12,242 nt of DNA from Pseudorhodoplanes sp. (GTDB lineage: Bacteria > Pseudomonadota > Alphaproteobacteria > Rhizobiales > Xanthobacteraceae): positions 1 through 12,242 of the forward strand of contig WBUW01000042.1 of NCBI GenBank assembly GCA_008933495.1. The letters are read 5' to 3'. The notes beneath the pieces are model-generated. The model had not been told where the DNA came from and ran no database searches. It saw only the letters and a list, made by a program, of their open reading frames with translations. The translations under genes and the position numbers were made by a program. Shown here in pieces: positions 1-8,843 of this stretch (its first letter is position 1; every line of letters begins with the position of its first letter).

Positions 1-2
1 AA

Positions 3-311
3 CGCGCCGCCGACGCCCTTGCCGCGCTCGGCAACCGCACCCGGCTGCGGCTGTTCAAGGTTCTCGTGCGCGCCGGGCATGACGGCGTCAATGTCGGCGG
101 CATCCAGCGGATTCTCGGCACGCCGGCAACCACCTTGTCCCATCATCTCGGTGCGCTCACGCAAGCCGGGCTGGTCGAGCAGGAACGCCGGGGACGCGAA
201 GTGATCTGCCGGGCGAATTTCAAGGCGGTCGACGCGGTCCTGCAATACGTCAAGGCGGAATGCTGCACCGGAGCGGGCCTTCCCGCGCGCCGCGGTCGCG
301 CCGTCGGGTAA
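3..311 (+). CDS. arsR: ArsR-family metalloid-responsive repressor, 5' truncated
   Basis: The reading frame is open from the window edge, so the N-terminus is missing and about 102 residues remain. It begins with the usual ArsR helix (ALAALGNRTRLRLF), then a winged helix-turn-helix whose recognition helix reads TPATTLSHHLGALTQAGLV, then the wing QERRGREVICR. The metal site of classical plasmid ArsR (a CxC in the DNA-binding helix) is absent: the equivalent stretch VGGIQRILG has no cysteine. Instead there is a vicinal pair near the C-terminus (AECCTG) plus one cysteine in the wing strand (VICR). In the family, C-terminal vicinal cysteines bind trivalent arsenic, and some such proteins prefer methylarsenite. 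The stop codon lies 46 bases before the arsP start on the same strand, so the two are probably co-transcribed and autoregulated. The operator should lie off the left edge. Family assignment is firm; ligand choice is inference. Confidence 0.88.
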   Translation, partial: RAADALAALGNRTRLRLFKVLVRAGHDGVNVGGIQRILGTPATTLSHHLGALTQAGLVEQERRGREVICRANFKAVDAVLQYVKAECCTGAGLPARRGRAVG

Positions 312-342
312 ATTTTTTTTGCTTCTATGCGACCATAAACCT

Positions 343-348
343 AGAGGA
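343..348 (+). promoter_or_regulatory. Ribosome-binding site deciding the arsP start
   Basis: AGAGGA lies 9 bases before the ATG at 358. It supports that start over the in-frame TTG at 319, which would place a hydrophilic 13-residue extension before the conserved MSLLETLAEV and has no Shine-Dalgarno sequence. Confidence 0.7.
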
Positions 349-357
349 ATAGATACA

Positions 358-1398
358 ATGTCACTGCTGGAAACTCTGGCTGAAGTCCGCAAGCGCGGCA
401 TTTCACGGGTCGACCCGGCGGTAGCCGGGCTCGCTGTCATTGCCGCAGCGCTGCTGGCCGTCGCCCCTGCACAGGCGGCTGCCTCGCTGTCATTCACGCT
501 CAAGGCGATCTGGGGAATCCTGCCATTTTTCATTCTGTCGATTGCCGCCACCGCCTACGCCAGGGCGAGCGGTGCCGAGAACCTGATTGCGCGCGCATTT
601 GCCGGCCGGGTCGAAACGATGGTGGTGTTCGCAAGCCTGATGGGTGCGCTCTCGCCGTTCTGTTCCTGCGGCGTTATTCCGGTCATCGCGGCGCTGCTCG
701 CCACGGGCGTGCCGCTCGCGCCGGTGATGGCATTCTGGCTCGCCTCGCCGCTGATGGATCCCTCGATGTTCGCGCTGACCGCCGGCGTGCTCGGGTTCGA
801 TTTCGCGGTCGCCAAGACCGGCGCTGCCGTCGGAATCGGACTGCTCGGCGGCTTCGGAGTGCTCGCGCTGCAAGGCATCGGCATGCTGGCCGGACCGGCG
901 CTGCGCGCCGGGGCCGGAAACGGCGGATGCGCCGGGTCCCGAATCCGCAACCCGGGTGCGACCGCATGGCGCTTCTGGAACGAAGCGGAGCGCCGCGCGG
1001 CGTTCTGGCGAAATGCGTCGCAGAACGGGTTCTTCCTCGGCAAATGGCTGGTGCTGGCTTTTCTGCTGGAAAGCCTGATGGCGGCCTACGTCCCCGCGGA
1101 TCTGGTGACGCGTGTGGCCGGCGACGGAAGCCTGTCGTCGGTCGCGATGGCAACGCTCGTCGGCATCCCGAGCTATCTCAATGGCAACGCCGCTCTGCCC
1201 CTGGTTGCCGGGCTCGTCGACAAGGGCATGGCGGCGGGACCGGCAATGGCATTCCTGCTCGGCGGCGGCGTCACGTCCATTCCGGCAGCGCTGGCGGTCT
1301 GGGCGATAGCGCAAAGGAAGGTCTTTGCCATCTATCTGACCGCCGCCCTGCTCGGCTCGTTCGCCGCCGGCGCGCTTTATCAGTTGATCGCTGGCTGA
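358..1398 (+). CDS. arsP: ArsP-type permease (trivalent organoarsenical efflux candidate)
   Basis: A 346-residue polytopic inner-membrane protein of the DUF318/ArsP permease family. The signature is PFCSCGVIPV (residues 100-109), with the paired cysteines C102 and C104 in a membrane segment, followed by LASPLMDPSMF (128-138). The C-terminal half repeats the fold, with GIPSYLNGNAALPLV (269-283) and GGGVTSIPAAL (302-312). About eight hydrophobic segments are visible around residues 22-40, 48-66, 86-110, 118-140, 155-178, 228-246, 262-285 and 292-345. A hydrophilic cytoplasmic loop at about 183-225 separates the halves. ArsP members export methylarsenite and aromatic trivalent arsenicals, and the cysteine pair is the conserved feature of the group. 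The arsR gene just upstream supports an arsenical role. The broad permease family also contains members of unknown substrate, so substrate is less certain than family. Confidence 0.85.
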   Translation: MSLLETLAEVRKRGISRVDPAVAGLAVIAAALLAVAPAQAAASLSFTLKAIWGILPFFILSIAATAYARASGAENLIARAFAGRVETMVVFASLMGALSPFCSCGVIPVIAALLATGVPLAPVMAFWLASPLMDPSMFALTAGVLGFDFAVAKTGAAVGIGLLGGFGVLALQGIGMLAGPALRAGAGNGGCAGSRIRNPGATAWRFWNEAERRAAFWRNASQNGFFLGKWLVLAFLLESLMAAYVPADLVTRVAGDGSLSSVAMATLVGIPSYLNGNAALPLVAGLVDKGMAAGPAMAFLLGGGVTSIPAALAVWAIAQRKVFAIYLTAALLGSFAAGALYQLIAG

Positions 1399-1399
1399 T

Positions 1400-1435
1400 T
1401 CACGGCCGCCGGTTTCCCGGCCTACGCTGCCGTGA
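1400..1435 (+). terminator. Terminator-like hairpin after arsP
   Basis: TCACGGC (1400-1406) pairs perfectly with GCCGTGA (1429-1435). Inside, GCCGG (1408-1412) pairs with CCGGC (1417-1421). It starts one base after the arsP stop. There is no T-tract, so it may act as an mRNA 3'-end stabiliser or a weak terminator rather than a classical intrinsic terminator. Confidence 0.4.
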
Positions 1436-1464
1436 CGACTCGACATTCATCGCGTGGAACGCAG

Positions 1465-1484
1465 CGCCGGCACCAATACCGGCG
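1465..1484. repeat. Short perfect hairpin in the arsP-clpB gap
   Basis: CGCCGG (1465-1470) pairs with CCGGCG (1479-1484) around the 8-base loop caccaata. It lies immediately left of the REP-like pair in the non-coding region between the convergent arsP and clpB genes. It may belong to the same repeat block or help end transcription. Confidence 0.4.
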
Positions 1485-1486
1485 TC

Positions 1487-1516
1487 GTCCCGGCCGAGCG
1501 TAGCGAGAGCCGGGAC
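1487..1516. repeat. REP-like palindrome, left copy
   Basis: GTCCCGGC (1487-1494) pairs perfectly with GCCGGGAC (1509-1516), with a 14-base centre holding GAGCG and AGCGAGAG. Read on the minus strand it matches the right copy at 1557-1591 (TCCCGGCTC, then TCGCT, then GCCGGGA). The two therefore form an inverted pair. GTCCCGGC/GCCGGGAC palindromes are, from general knowledge, common between genes in Bradyrhizobium-type genomes. Confidence 0.65.
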
Positions 1517-1556
1517 CGTCTTCCGAACTCATCGCGAGCCGTATGCATCGAAAGCG

Positions 1557-1591
1557 ATCCCGGCTCCTTCGCTTGCGCGAGGGGCCGGGAT
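1557..1591. repeat. REP-like palindrome, right copy
   Basis: ATCCCGGC (1557-1564) pairs with GCCGGGAT (1584-1591), extended by T-G, C-G and C-G pairs at 1565-1567/1581-1583. An inner stem TCGC (1569-1572) pairs with GCGA (1577-1580) around a 4-base loop, giving one long cruciform. It lies 45 bases before the clpB stop and could end transcription from both sides in this convergent gap. It is a diverged inverted copy of the element at 1487-1516. Confidence 0.65.
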
Positions 1592-1635
1592 GCCGGTTGT
1601 GTTGTCTGCTTCGAGGATGCGGAGACGCGGCGCAA

Positions 1636-4230
<2,595 letters not shown>

Positions 4231-4282
4231 GACCGGCCCCCTTTAAGGCGAGCATTTCCGCAACGGACCCCTGAAGGCATCC

Positions 4283-4306
4283 GCCGTTTTGGATGTAAGA
4301 AACGGC
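4283..4306. repeat. Inverted repeat in the clpB/MOSC divergent region
   Basis: GCCGTTT (4283-4289) and AAACGGC (4300-4306) form a perfect 7-base inverted repeat with a 10-base loop. It lies about 52 bases upstream of the clpB start, within the 149-base gap between clpB and the divergent MOSC gene. It could be an operator or a hairpin in the clpB leader. No known heat-shock element (for example the CIRCE half-site TTAGCACTC) is present. Confidence 0.4.
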
Positions 4307-4379
4307 CGCTGGCGGCGGAAGGGGGGCCCGCGCAAATTTCGTGGCCATCCTGGTGGGAGGCGGTTTAAAAGAACCTGCC

Positions 4380-5168
4380 ATGAGCACCCCGCCATCCGCC
4401 TCGATCCAGGCCCTGTACCGCTATCCGGTGAAAGGGCTTTCGCCGCAGCCGCTCGCCGGGGCCGACCTGCGGCCCGGCGAAACCATTACCGGCGACCGCC
4501 TCTATGCGATCGAGAACGGGCCCAGCGGATTCGACCCGGCCGCGCCGGCCTATTTCTCCAAGCAGAAATTCCTCATGCTCATGCGCAACGAGCGGCTGGC
4601 GGCGCTCGACACGGCCTATGACGAGGCGACCCACACCCTGGCCGTCAGCCTCAACGGGCGCGAGGAAGCGCGCGGCGACCTGCGCACGGCGGAGGGACGC
4701 GCGGCCATCGAAAGCTTCTTCACCCGCTATTGCGCGGACGAACTGCGCGGACCGCCGAAAGTCCTGCGGGCGCCCGGCCACAGTTTCTCCGACGTGGCGG
4801 CCAAGGTCGTATCCATCATCAATCTCGCCTCGGTCGCCGCGGTGGAGAATGCGGTCGGCGCCCCGGTCGATCCGCCGCGCTTCCGCGCCAATATCTATGT
4901 GAAAGGCTGGCCGGCCTGGCACGAATTCGACCTCATCGACCGGACGCTGGCCATCGGCGGCGCCCGGGTCAAAATCATCAAGCGCATCGTGCGTTGCGCG
5001 GCGACCAATGTGGAGCCGCGCACCGGCATTCGCGACCTGCAAATCCCCAAGACCCTGATGCAGACCTTCGACCACATGGATTGCGGGGTCTATGGCGAGG
5101 TGGTCTCCGCCGGCCGGATCGCGCGCGGCGACCGGGTCACGGAAGCCGTGCCGGCACTGCCATTCTGA
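4380..5168 (+). CDS. MOSC-domain protein of the YcbX/mARC type
   Basis: A 262-residue cytosolic protein. The N-terminal MOSC_N beta-barrel covers about residues 6-110: the typical opening is ALYRYPVKGL (11-20), then GETITGDRLYAI (33-44). The MOSC domain follows at about 135-255, with PRFRANIYV (166-174) and the likely molybdenum-ligand cysteine C206 in RIVRCAATNVEPRTG. A conserved tail, CGVYGEVVSAGRIARGD, closes the domain at 235-251. Family members carry molybdenum cofactor and reduce N-hydroxylated compounds. Unlike E. coli YcbX there is no C-terminal 2Fe-2S ferredoxin domain, so an external electron donor would be needed. The ATG at 4380 is preferred over the GTG at 4341 because the extra 13 residues do not match the family start. 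The nearest purine-rich stretch, GGGAGG (4355-4360), is rather far upstream. Substrate is unknown. Confidence 0.88.
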   Translation: MSTPPSASIQALYRYPVKGLSPQPLAGADLRPGETITGDRLYAIENGPSGFDPAAPAYFSKQKFLMLMRNERLAALDTAYDEATHTLAVSLNGREEARGDLRTAEGRAAIESFFTRYCADELRGPPKVLRAPGHSFSDVAAKVVSIINLASVAAVENAVGAPVDPPRFRANIYVKGWPAWHEFDLIDRTLAIGGARVKIIKRIVRCAATNVEPRTGIRDLQIPKTLMQTFDHMDCGVYGEVVSAGRIARGDRVTEAVPALPF

Positions 5169-5259
5169 GCGGCGGCGCCGGGCCGGTCTGGCCCCTTGCC
5201 CGCGCGCCCGATCGGGGTCACGGTGGAACCGCAAGCGATTCGACGCGCCGGCTCCGACG

Positions 5260-6264
5260 ATGGCGAACGCAATTCTCGCACGACGCTTTTTCATCCCTGC
5301 CGTTTTCGCCGGCCTGCTCGCGTCCGCGGCCCCGGCTGCGGCCGATCTGAAACTCTGCAATCGCACGAGCTATGTCGCGGACGCCGCCATCGCGATGGAG
5401 GAGCGCGGCGCAGCCGCGAGCCGCGGCTGGTTCCGCGTCGTGCCGGGCCAATGCCGGCCGATCCTGCAGGGCCAGCCGCCGGCGGAAGCGATTTTCGTGC
5501 ACAGCCGCACTCTCGCGCTCTACGGCACCGCACCGCTGGCGCCCGCCGGCGACAACGAATTCTGCATCGCCGACGCCGATTTCGTGATCGGCGGCGCGCG
5601 CAAATGCCGCTCGGGGCAACGCTTCGCCAAATTCAATGCCGTCAAGCCGACCGCCGTCGATCAGGATTTCGTCATCTATCTCGCCGAAGAGGCCGAATAC
5701 AGCGACCTGCAGGCGCGCGATGCCGGCATTCAAAGGCTCCTGATAGCCGCCGGCTACGACGCCACCCCGATCGACGGCATCCGCGGCGCCAAGACCGAAG
5801 CGGCGCTTGCTCAATTCATCCAGGACAACAAGCTGTCGCTGACGGCCGCCGGCCGCTCGGATTTTTTCGACATCCTGCTCGACGCCGCGCAGAAGCCGGG
5901 CAGCGGCTTTAGCTGGTGCAACGACACCGTCCATATCGTGATGGCGGCAATCGGCATGGAAGACACCGGCGTCCTGATCACGCGCGGCTGGTACCGGATC
6001 GAACCCGGCAAGTGCCTGCGGCCCGACATCGTCGGGCAGCCGCGCCGGGTTTATTCTTTTGCCGAAGCCGTCGATTCGGAAGGCCGGCGGGTGACCCGCA
6101 GCGACGGACCGCTGGTCTGGGGCGGTGCCGACATCCTGTGCACGCGCAACACCCGGTTCGAAATCGCCGACCAGACCGATTGCGCAGCCAAGGGCCTCAC
6201 CGCATCGGGATTTGCCGCCGTCGATCTGGCCGACCGCCGGGCGATGACCATCCGGTTCAAATAG
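5260..6264 (+). CDS. Secreted DUF1036 / peptidoglycan-binding-like / DUF1036 protein
   Basis: A 334-residue exported protein of unknown function. A Sec signal peptide is clear: ARRFF, a hydrophobic core, and a cleavage site after APAAA near residue 28. The mature protein has two DUF1036-like units, about 29-125 (KLCNRTSYVADAAIAMEE, GWFRVVPGQC) and 216-334 (SWCNDTVHIVMAAIGMED, GWYRIEPGKC). They flank a segment at about 154-192 (AGIQRLL, AAGYDATPIDGIRGAKTEAA, FIQDNKL) that resembles the peptidoglycan-binding domain PG_binding_1. Each DUF1036 unit has four cysteines (33, 65, 102, 116 and 220, 252, 294, 308) in matching positions, suggesting paired disulfides in the periplasm. The ATG at 5260 is chosen because it begins the signal peptide; the frame stays open upstream to 5092, but that stretch overlaps the MOSC gene. 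No strong Shine-Dalgarno is seen. A periplasmic or wall-associated role is inferred. Confidence 0.82.
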   Translation: MANAILARRFFIPAVFAGLLASAAPAAADLKLCNRTSYVADAAIAMEERGAAASRGWFRVVPGQCRPILQGQPPAEAIFVHSRTLALYGTAPLAPAGDNEFCIADADFVIGGARKCRSGQRFAKFNAVKPTAVDQDFVIYLAEEAEYSDLQARDAGIQRLLIAAGYDATPIDGIRGAKTEAALAQFIQDNKLSLTAAGRSDFFDILLDAAQKPGSGFSWCNDTVHIVMAAIGMEDTGVLITRGWYRIEPGKCLRPDIVGQPRRVYSFAEAVDSEGRRVTRSDGPLVWGGADILCTRNTRFEIADQTDCAAKGLTASGFAAVDLADRRAMTIRFK

Positions 6265-6358
6265 CCGACACTTCCAAGTCGCCCCACCGCCCCCTAAATG
6301 GACACGGCATGGCGGCCGCCGGCGCGGATGGCGACGGCCGGTGCGCAAGAGACCGGAC

Positions 6359-6460
6359 TAGAGCGGGATGCCTTTCCTCGCATCGTCATCCCGCTTTAGC
6401 TTTTTGTTTGGGCATGATCTGTTCCGAAACCGCTGCACACTTTTCGGGATCATGCGCTTA
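6359..6460. repeat. Composite Rhizobiales-type palindromic intergenic repeat
   Basis: There are two adjacent stem-loops. In the first, AGCGGGATG (6362-6370) pairs with CATCCCGCT (6387-6395), extendable to 6359/6398 through one G-T pair. In the second, GCATGATC (6412-6419) pairs with GATCATGC (6448-6455), and inside it CCGAAA (6424-6429) pairs with TTTCGG (6442-6447). The linker is T-rich (tagctttttgtttg). From general knowledge this layout, with its GCATGATC...TTTTCGGGATCATGC core, recurs many times in Bradyrhizobium-like genomes as a non-coding repeat. It sits between the DUF1036 gene and the HAD gene and may carry transcription-stop signals. Confidence 0.72.
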
Positions 6461-6484
6461 GACAGATTCAAGAGCCCGTTTGCG

Positions 6485-7180
6485 ATGAGCCCTGTCCCGC
6501 AGCGTGACTTTGCCAAGATCGACACCTGGGTGTTCGACCTCGACAACACGCTTTATCCGCATCATCTCAATCTCTGGCAGCAGGTCGATGTCCGCATCCG
6601 CGATTACATCGCGAACTTCCTCGACATCGGCCATGAGGAAGCCTTCCGGCTGCAGAAGGACTATTACAGGCGCTACGGCACATCGATGCGCGGGCTGATG
6701 ACCGAGCACGGCATGAAGCCGGACGACTTCCTCGATTTCGTGCACCAGATCGACCATTCGCCGCTCGAGCCAAATCCCGCCCTCGGCGCTGCGCTCGAAA
6801 AGCTGCCCGGCCGCAAGCTGGTCCTGACCAACGGCACCAGCAGGCACGCCGATGCGGTCATGCAGCGGCTCGAAGTGCATCATCACTTCGAAGGCGTGTT
6901 CGACATCATCGCCGCCGAACTCGAACCCAAGCCGTCGCCGCGGACCTATAACCGGTTCCTCGCCCGCCATGGCGTGGATCCGGGCAAGGCGGCGATGTTC
7001 GAGGACCTCGCACGCAATCTCGCCGTACCGCACGCGCTCGGCATGACCACGGTGCTGGTCGTGCCGGAACGCACGCGCGAGGTCTTCCGCGAGGACTGGG
7101 AACTGGAGGGGCGCGACGCGCCCCATATCGATCACATCACCGATGATCTGCCCGGCTTCCTGGCCGGGCTCGGACGCTGA
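6485..7180 (+). CDS. HAD-superfamily hydrolase, pyrimidine 5'-nucleotidase type
   Basis: A 231-residue cytosolic phosphatase from the ATG at 6485. HAD motif I is WVFDLDNTLYP, with nucleophile D18 and acid D20. Motif II is VLTNGTSRH, with T115. Motif III is the lysine K149 of LEPKPS. Motif IV is FEDLARNL, with E173 and D174. The helical cap lies at about 27-95. DLDNTLYP together with the FEDLARNL form of motif IV is typical of the SDT1-like pyrimidine 5'-nucleotidase subgroup, which dephosphorylates UMP and CMP and related compounds; the exact substrate is not proven. The frame is open back to 6368, and ATGs at 6368 and 6452 exist, but both lie inside the palindromic repeat at 6359-6460 and would add residues encoded by it. 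AAGAGC (6470-6475) is a modest ribosome-binding site for 6485. The stop codon directly touches that of the convergent hupE. Confidence 0.88.
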   Translation: MSPVPQRDFAKIDTWVFDLDNTLYPHHLNLWQQVDVRIRDYIANFLDIGHEEAFRLQKDYYRRYGTSMRGLMTEHGMKPDDFLDFVHQIDHSPLEPNPALGAALEKLPGRKLVLTNGTSRHADAVMQRLEVHHHFEGVFDIIAAELEPKPSPRTYNRFLARHGVDPGKAAMFEDLARNLAVPHALGMTTVLVVPERTREVFREDWELEGRDAPHIDHITDDLPGFLAGLGR

Positions 7181-7786
7181 TCACGCGGCGAGCTGCCGGA
7201 CGAGTACGGCGAGGCCGAATACGGCGGCAAGACCGCCGGCAAAACGCGCCGCAAACGCCGATTGCAGCCGCGCTCCGATCGCACGAAACGCGATGGTCAA
7301 CGCCGCGGCCAGCGCCGCCTGGATGACCGCAAGACCCGCGAGATAGGCGTACAGCGGCGCCGGCTCCGCGCCAATGATGGATTCGGCGAGCGCATAGCCG
7401 TGGGTCAGGCCGGCGACAACGAACAGGATCGCGGCCGGGACGATGCTGCGCAGCGCGAAAGCCGCGAACAGGCCAAGACCGAGCACGCTGATCGCAACCA
7501 GCGGCTCCGCCGCGGGCAGCGTGAATGCGCCAAGGTGCAGCGCCACGCCGGCAATTCCTGCGATCACAAAGGCAAGGGCGAGCGGCACGCCGGCGGGAAG
7601 CAGCGAGGCTACGCCGCCGACCGCGACCAGCGCGGCAAGATGATCGAGCCCGATGACGGGATGCGCGAGCCCCGACAACAGCCCCTGCCACGGCGTCGCC
7701 GGCAGCGCACCGTCCATCAGGCGATGGGTGAGAGCCGCGTCCGGCGCCAAAAGCACAAGCAACGCTGACGGAAGAAATCTTTTCAT
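7181..7786 (-). CDS. hupE: HupE/UreJ-family membrane protein
   Basis: A 201-residue inner-membrane protein with an N-terminal signal or first membrane segment (MKRFLPSALLVLLAP) and about six hydrophobic helices. Family metal-site features are visible: H21 just after the signal, HPVIGLDH at 42-49, H84, and THGYALAES at 128-136. HupE/UreJ proteins accompany hydrogenases and ureases as nickel permeases, and some import cobalt. No hydrogenase or urease gene is in this window, so the metal and purpose here are open. The ATG at 7786 has an upstream GGGGAAGG (complement of 7793-7800). The longer frame to 7891 runs into the mscS gene and lacks family similarity. It lies 28 bases downstream of mscS on the same strand, so it is probably the second gene of that operon. 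Confidence 0.85.
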   Translation of the reverse strand: MKRFLPSALLVLLAPDAALTHRLMDGALPATPWQGLLSGLAHPVIGLDHLAALVAVGGVASLLPAGVPLALAFVIAGIAGVALHLGAFTLPAAEPLVAISVLGLGLFAAFALRSIVPAAILFVVAGLTHGYALAESIIGAEPAPLYAYLAGLAVIQAALAAALTIAFRAIGARLQSAFAARFAGGLAAVFGLAVLVRQLAA

Positions 7787-7814
7787 GATTTGCCTTCCCC
7801 GGCGCAAGGCGCGA

Positions 7815-8702
7815 TCAGCGGGGCGGGATCGCACCACCGCTTCCGAACGTTGCGCGCCCGGCGGCATCACGCGCGCTATGCAGCGAGACATCGCGCACCG
7901 GCGAAGGAAGCGACAGCCCCGCCGCTTCGAGCGCGGTCTTTCCGCGCTCCGTCAGATCGCGCCGTACCGGCCAGTAATCGGCAGTCGAGGTCCATAACCG
8001 CAGCGCCAGCACGACGGCATAATCGCCAAGCTGATGAACGAACACTTCCGGCGCCGGGTGCCGGTGCACGCGCTCGTCGGTGGCAAGCTGCAGCAGAACC
8101 TCGCGACCCTTGTTGAGATCGTCGTCGTATCCGACACCGAATTGCAGATCGATCATGCGCGTGGGCAGCCGCGAATAATTGACGATCCGCTTGTTCCAGA
8201 GCTCGGAGTTGGGGACGAACAGGAAAACGCCTTCCCAGGTGTGCAGCTCCGAGGCGAACAGGCCGACCTCTTTCACGGTTCCTGCGACCGTGCCGGTATC
8301 GATATAGTCGCCGACCTTGAACGGCCGCAGCCAGAGCAGCATCACGCCGGCGGCGATGTTCGACAATGTGCCCTGCAGCGCGAGGCCGATGGCAAGACCG
8401 GCGGCACCGAGCGCGGCGAGCACGCTGGTCGTCTGGACGCCGAGCTGGCCGAGCACCGCGATCACGACCATGATCAGGATCGCATAGCGCACCAGCGAGG
8501 AAATCACGCCCCGCAAAGTCGGATCGAAGCGCGATTGGCCGTTGAGCAGGCGGATGACGCCCTGCTCGGCGCGCCCGGCAATCCACCAGCCCGCGACCAG
8601 AAGCACGATCGCGGTCACGAGATTGGGCAGCAGCGAGGCGGCCCAGAGCGCGAATTTGGTCACGAATGTCGTGGCTTCCGCGCTCAATCTTACGGGGTCC
8701 AT
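7815..8702 (-). CDS. mscS: Small-conductance mechanosensitive channel, MscS family
   Basis: At 295 residues, close to E. coli MscS (286), this inner-membrane channel releases solutes under osmotic downshock. TM1 spans about 20-44, TM2 about 66-87, and pore-lining TM3 about 92-122 with the Ala/Gly pattern LAALGAAGLAIGLALQG and SNIAAGVMLL. The beta domain follows with RPFKVGDYIDTG (126-137) and VPNSELWNKRIVNYS (163-177), both family hallmarks. The C-terminal alpha/beta domain runs to about 270, and the last 25 residues are a hydrophilic tail. AGGAG (complement of 8710-8714) lies 7 bases before the ATG at 8702. hupE follows closely downstream. Confidence 0.93.
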   Translation of the reverse strand: MDPVRLSAEATTFVTKFALWAASLLPNLVTAIVLLVAGWWIAGRAEQGVIRLLNGQSRFDPTLRGVISSLVRYAILIMVVIAVLGQLGVQTTSVLAALGAAGLAIGLALQGTLSNIAAGVMLLWLRPFKVGDYIDTGTVAGTVKEVGLFASELHTWEGVFLFVPNSELWNKRIVNYSRLPTRMIDLQFGVGYDDDLNKGREVLLQLATDERVHRHPAPEVFVHQLGDYAVVLALRLWTSTADYWPVRRDLTERGKTALEAAGLSLPSPVRDVSLHSARDAAGRATFGSGGAIPPR

Positions 8703-8750
8703 CGGTCGCTCCTGCGCAACGGGTGCGAATCGCCGGCGGCGGGCGATGCG

Positions 8751-8778
8751 ATCATCCGCGCCTGTCCGGTGATTTCAA
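8751..8778 (-). promoter_or_regulatory. Candidate mscS promoter
   Basis: Read on the minus strand, TTGAAA (complement of 8773-8778) is followed after 16 bases by GATGAT (complement of 8751-8756), a moderate housekeeping-type pair about 50 bases before the mscS start. The identification rests on pattern alone. Confidence 0.3.
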
Positions 8779-8814
8779 CCCCTTGTGGCCAGCCTGCGGC
8801 CGGCGGGCCGCAAC

Positions 8815-8843
8815 TTGACACGTTGCGGGCTTGCCTCGAAAAC
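8815..8843 (+). promoter_or_regulatory. Candidate dapD promoter
   Basis: ACTTGACA contains a perfect TTGACA -35 box (8815-8820). After 17 bases comes GAAAAC (8838-8843), a weak -10 match. The -10 position overlaps the left arm of the inverted repeat at 8840-8875, so a protein bound there could block the promoter. Confidence 0.35.

Noticed and set aside
490..1446. 318-codon minus-strand frame opposite arsP
   Set aside because: It is an Arg/Gly/Glu-rich shadow of a well-supported membrane protein, with no ribosome-binding site or domain.
4231..4379. RNA thermometer or CIRCE-type element in the clpB leader
   Set aside because: No ROSE-type anti-Shine-Dalgarno pairing or TTAGCACTC repeat is visible. 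Only a short 7-base inverted repeat and a weak sigma-32-like match are present.
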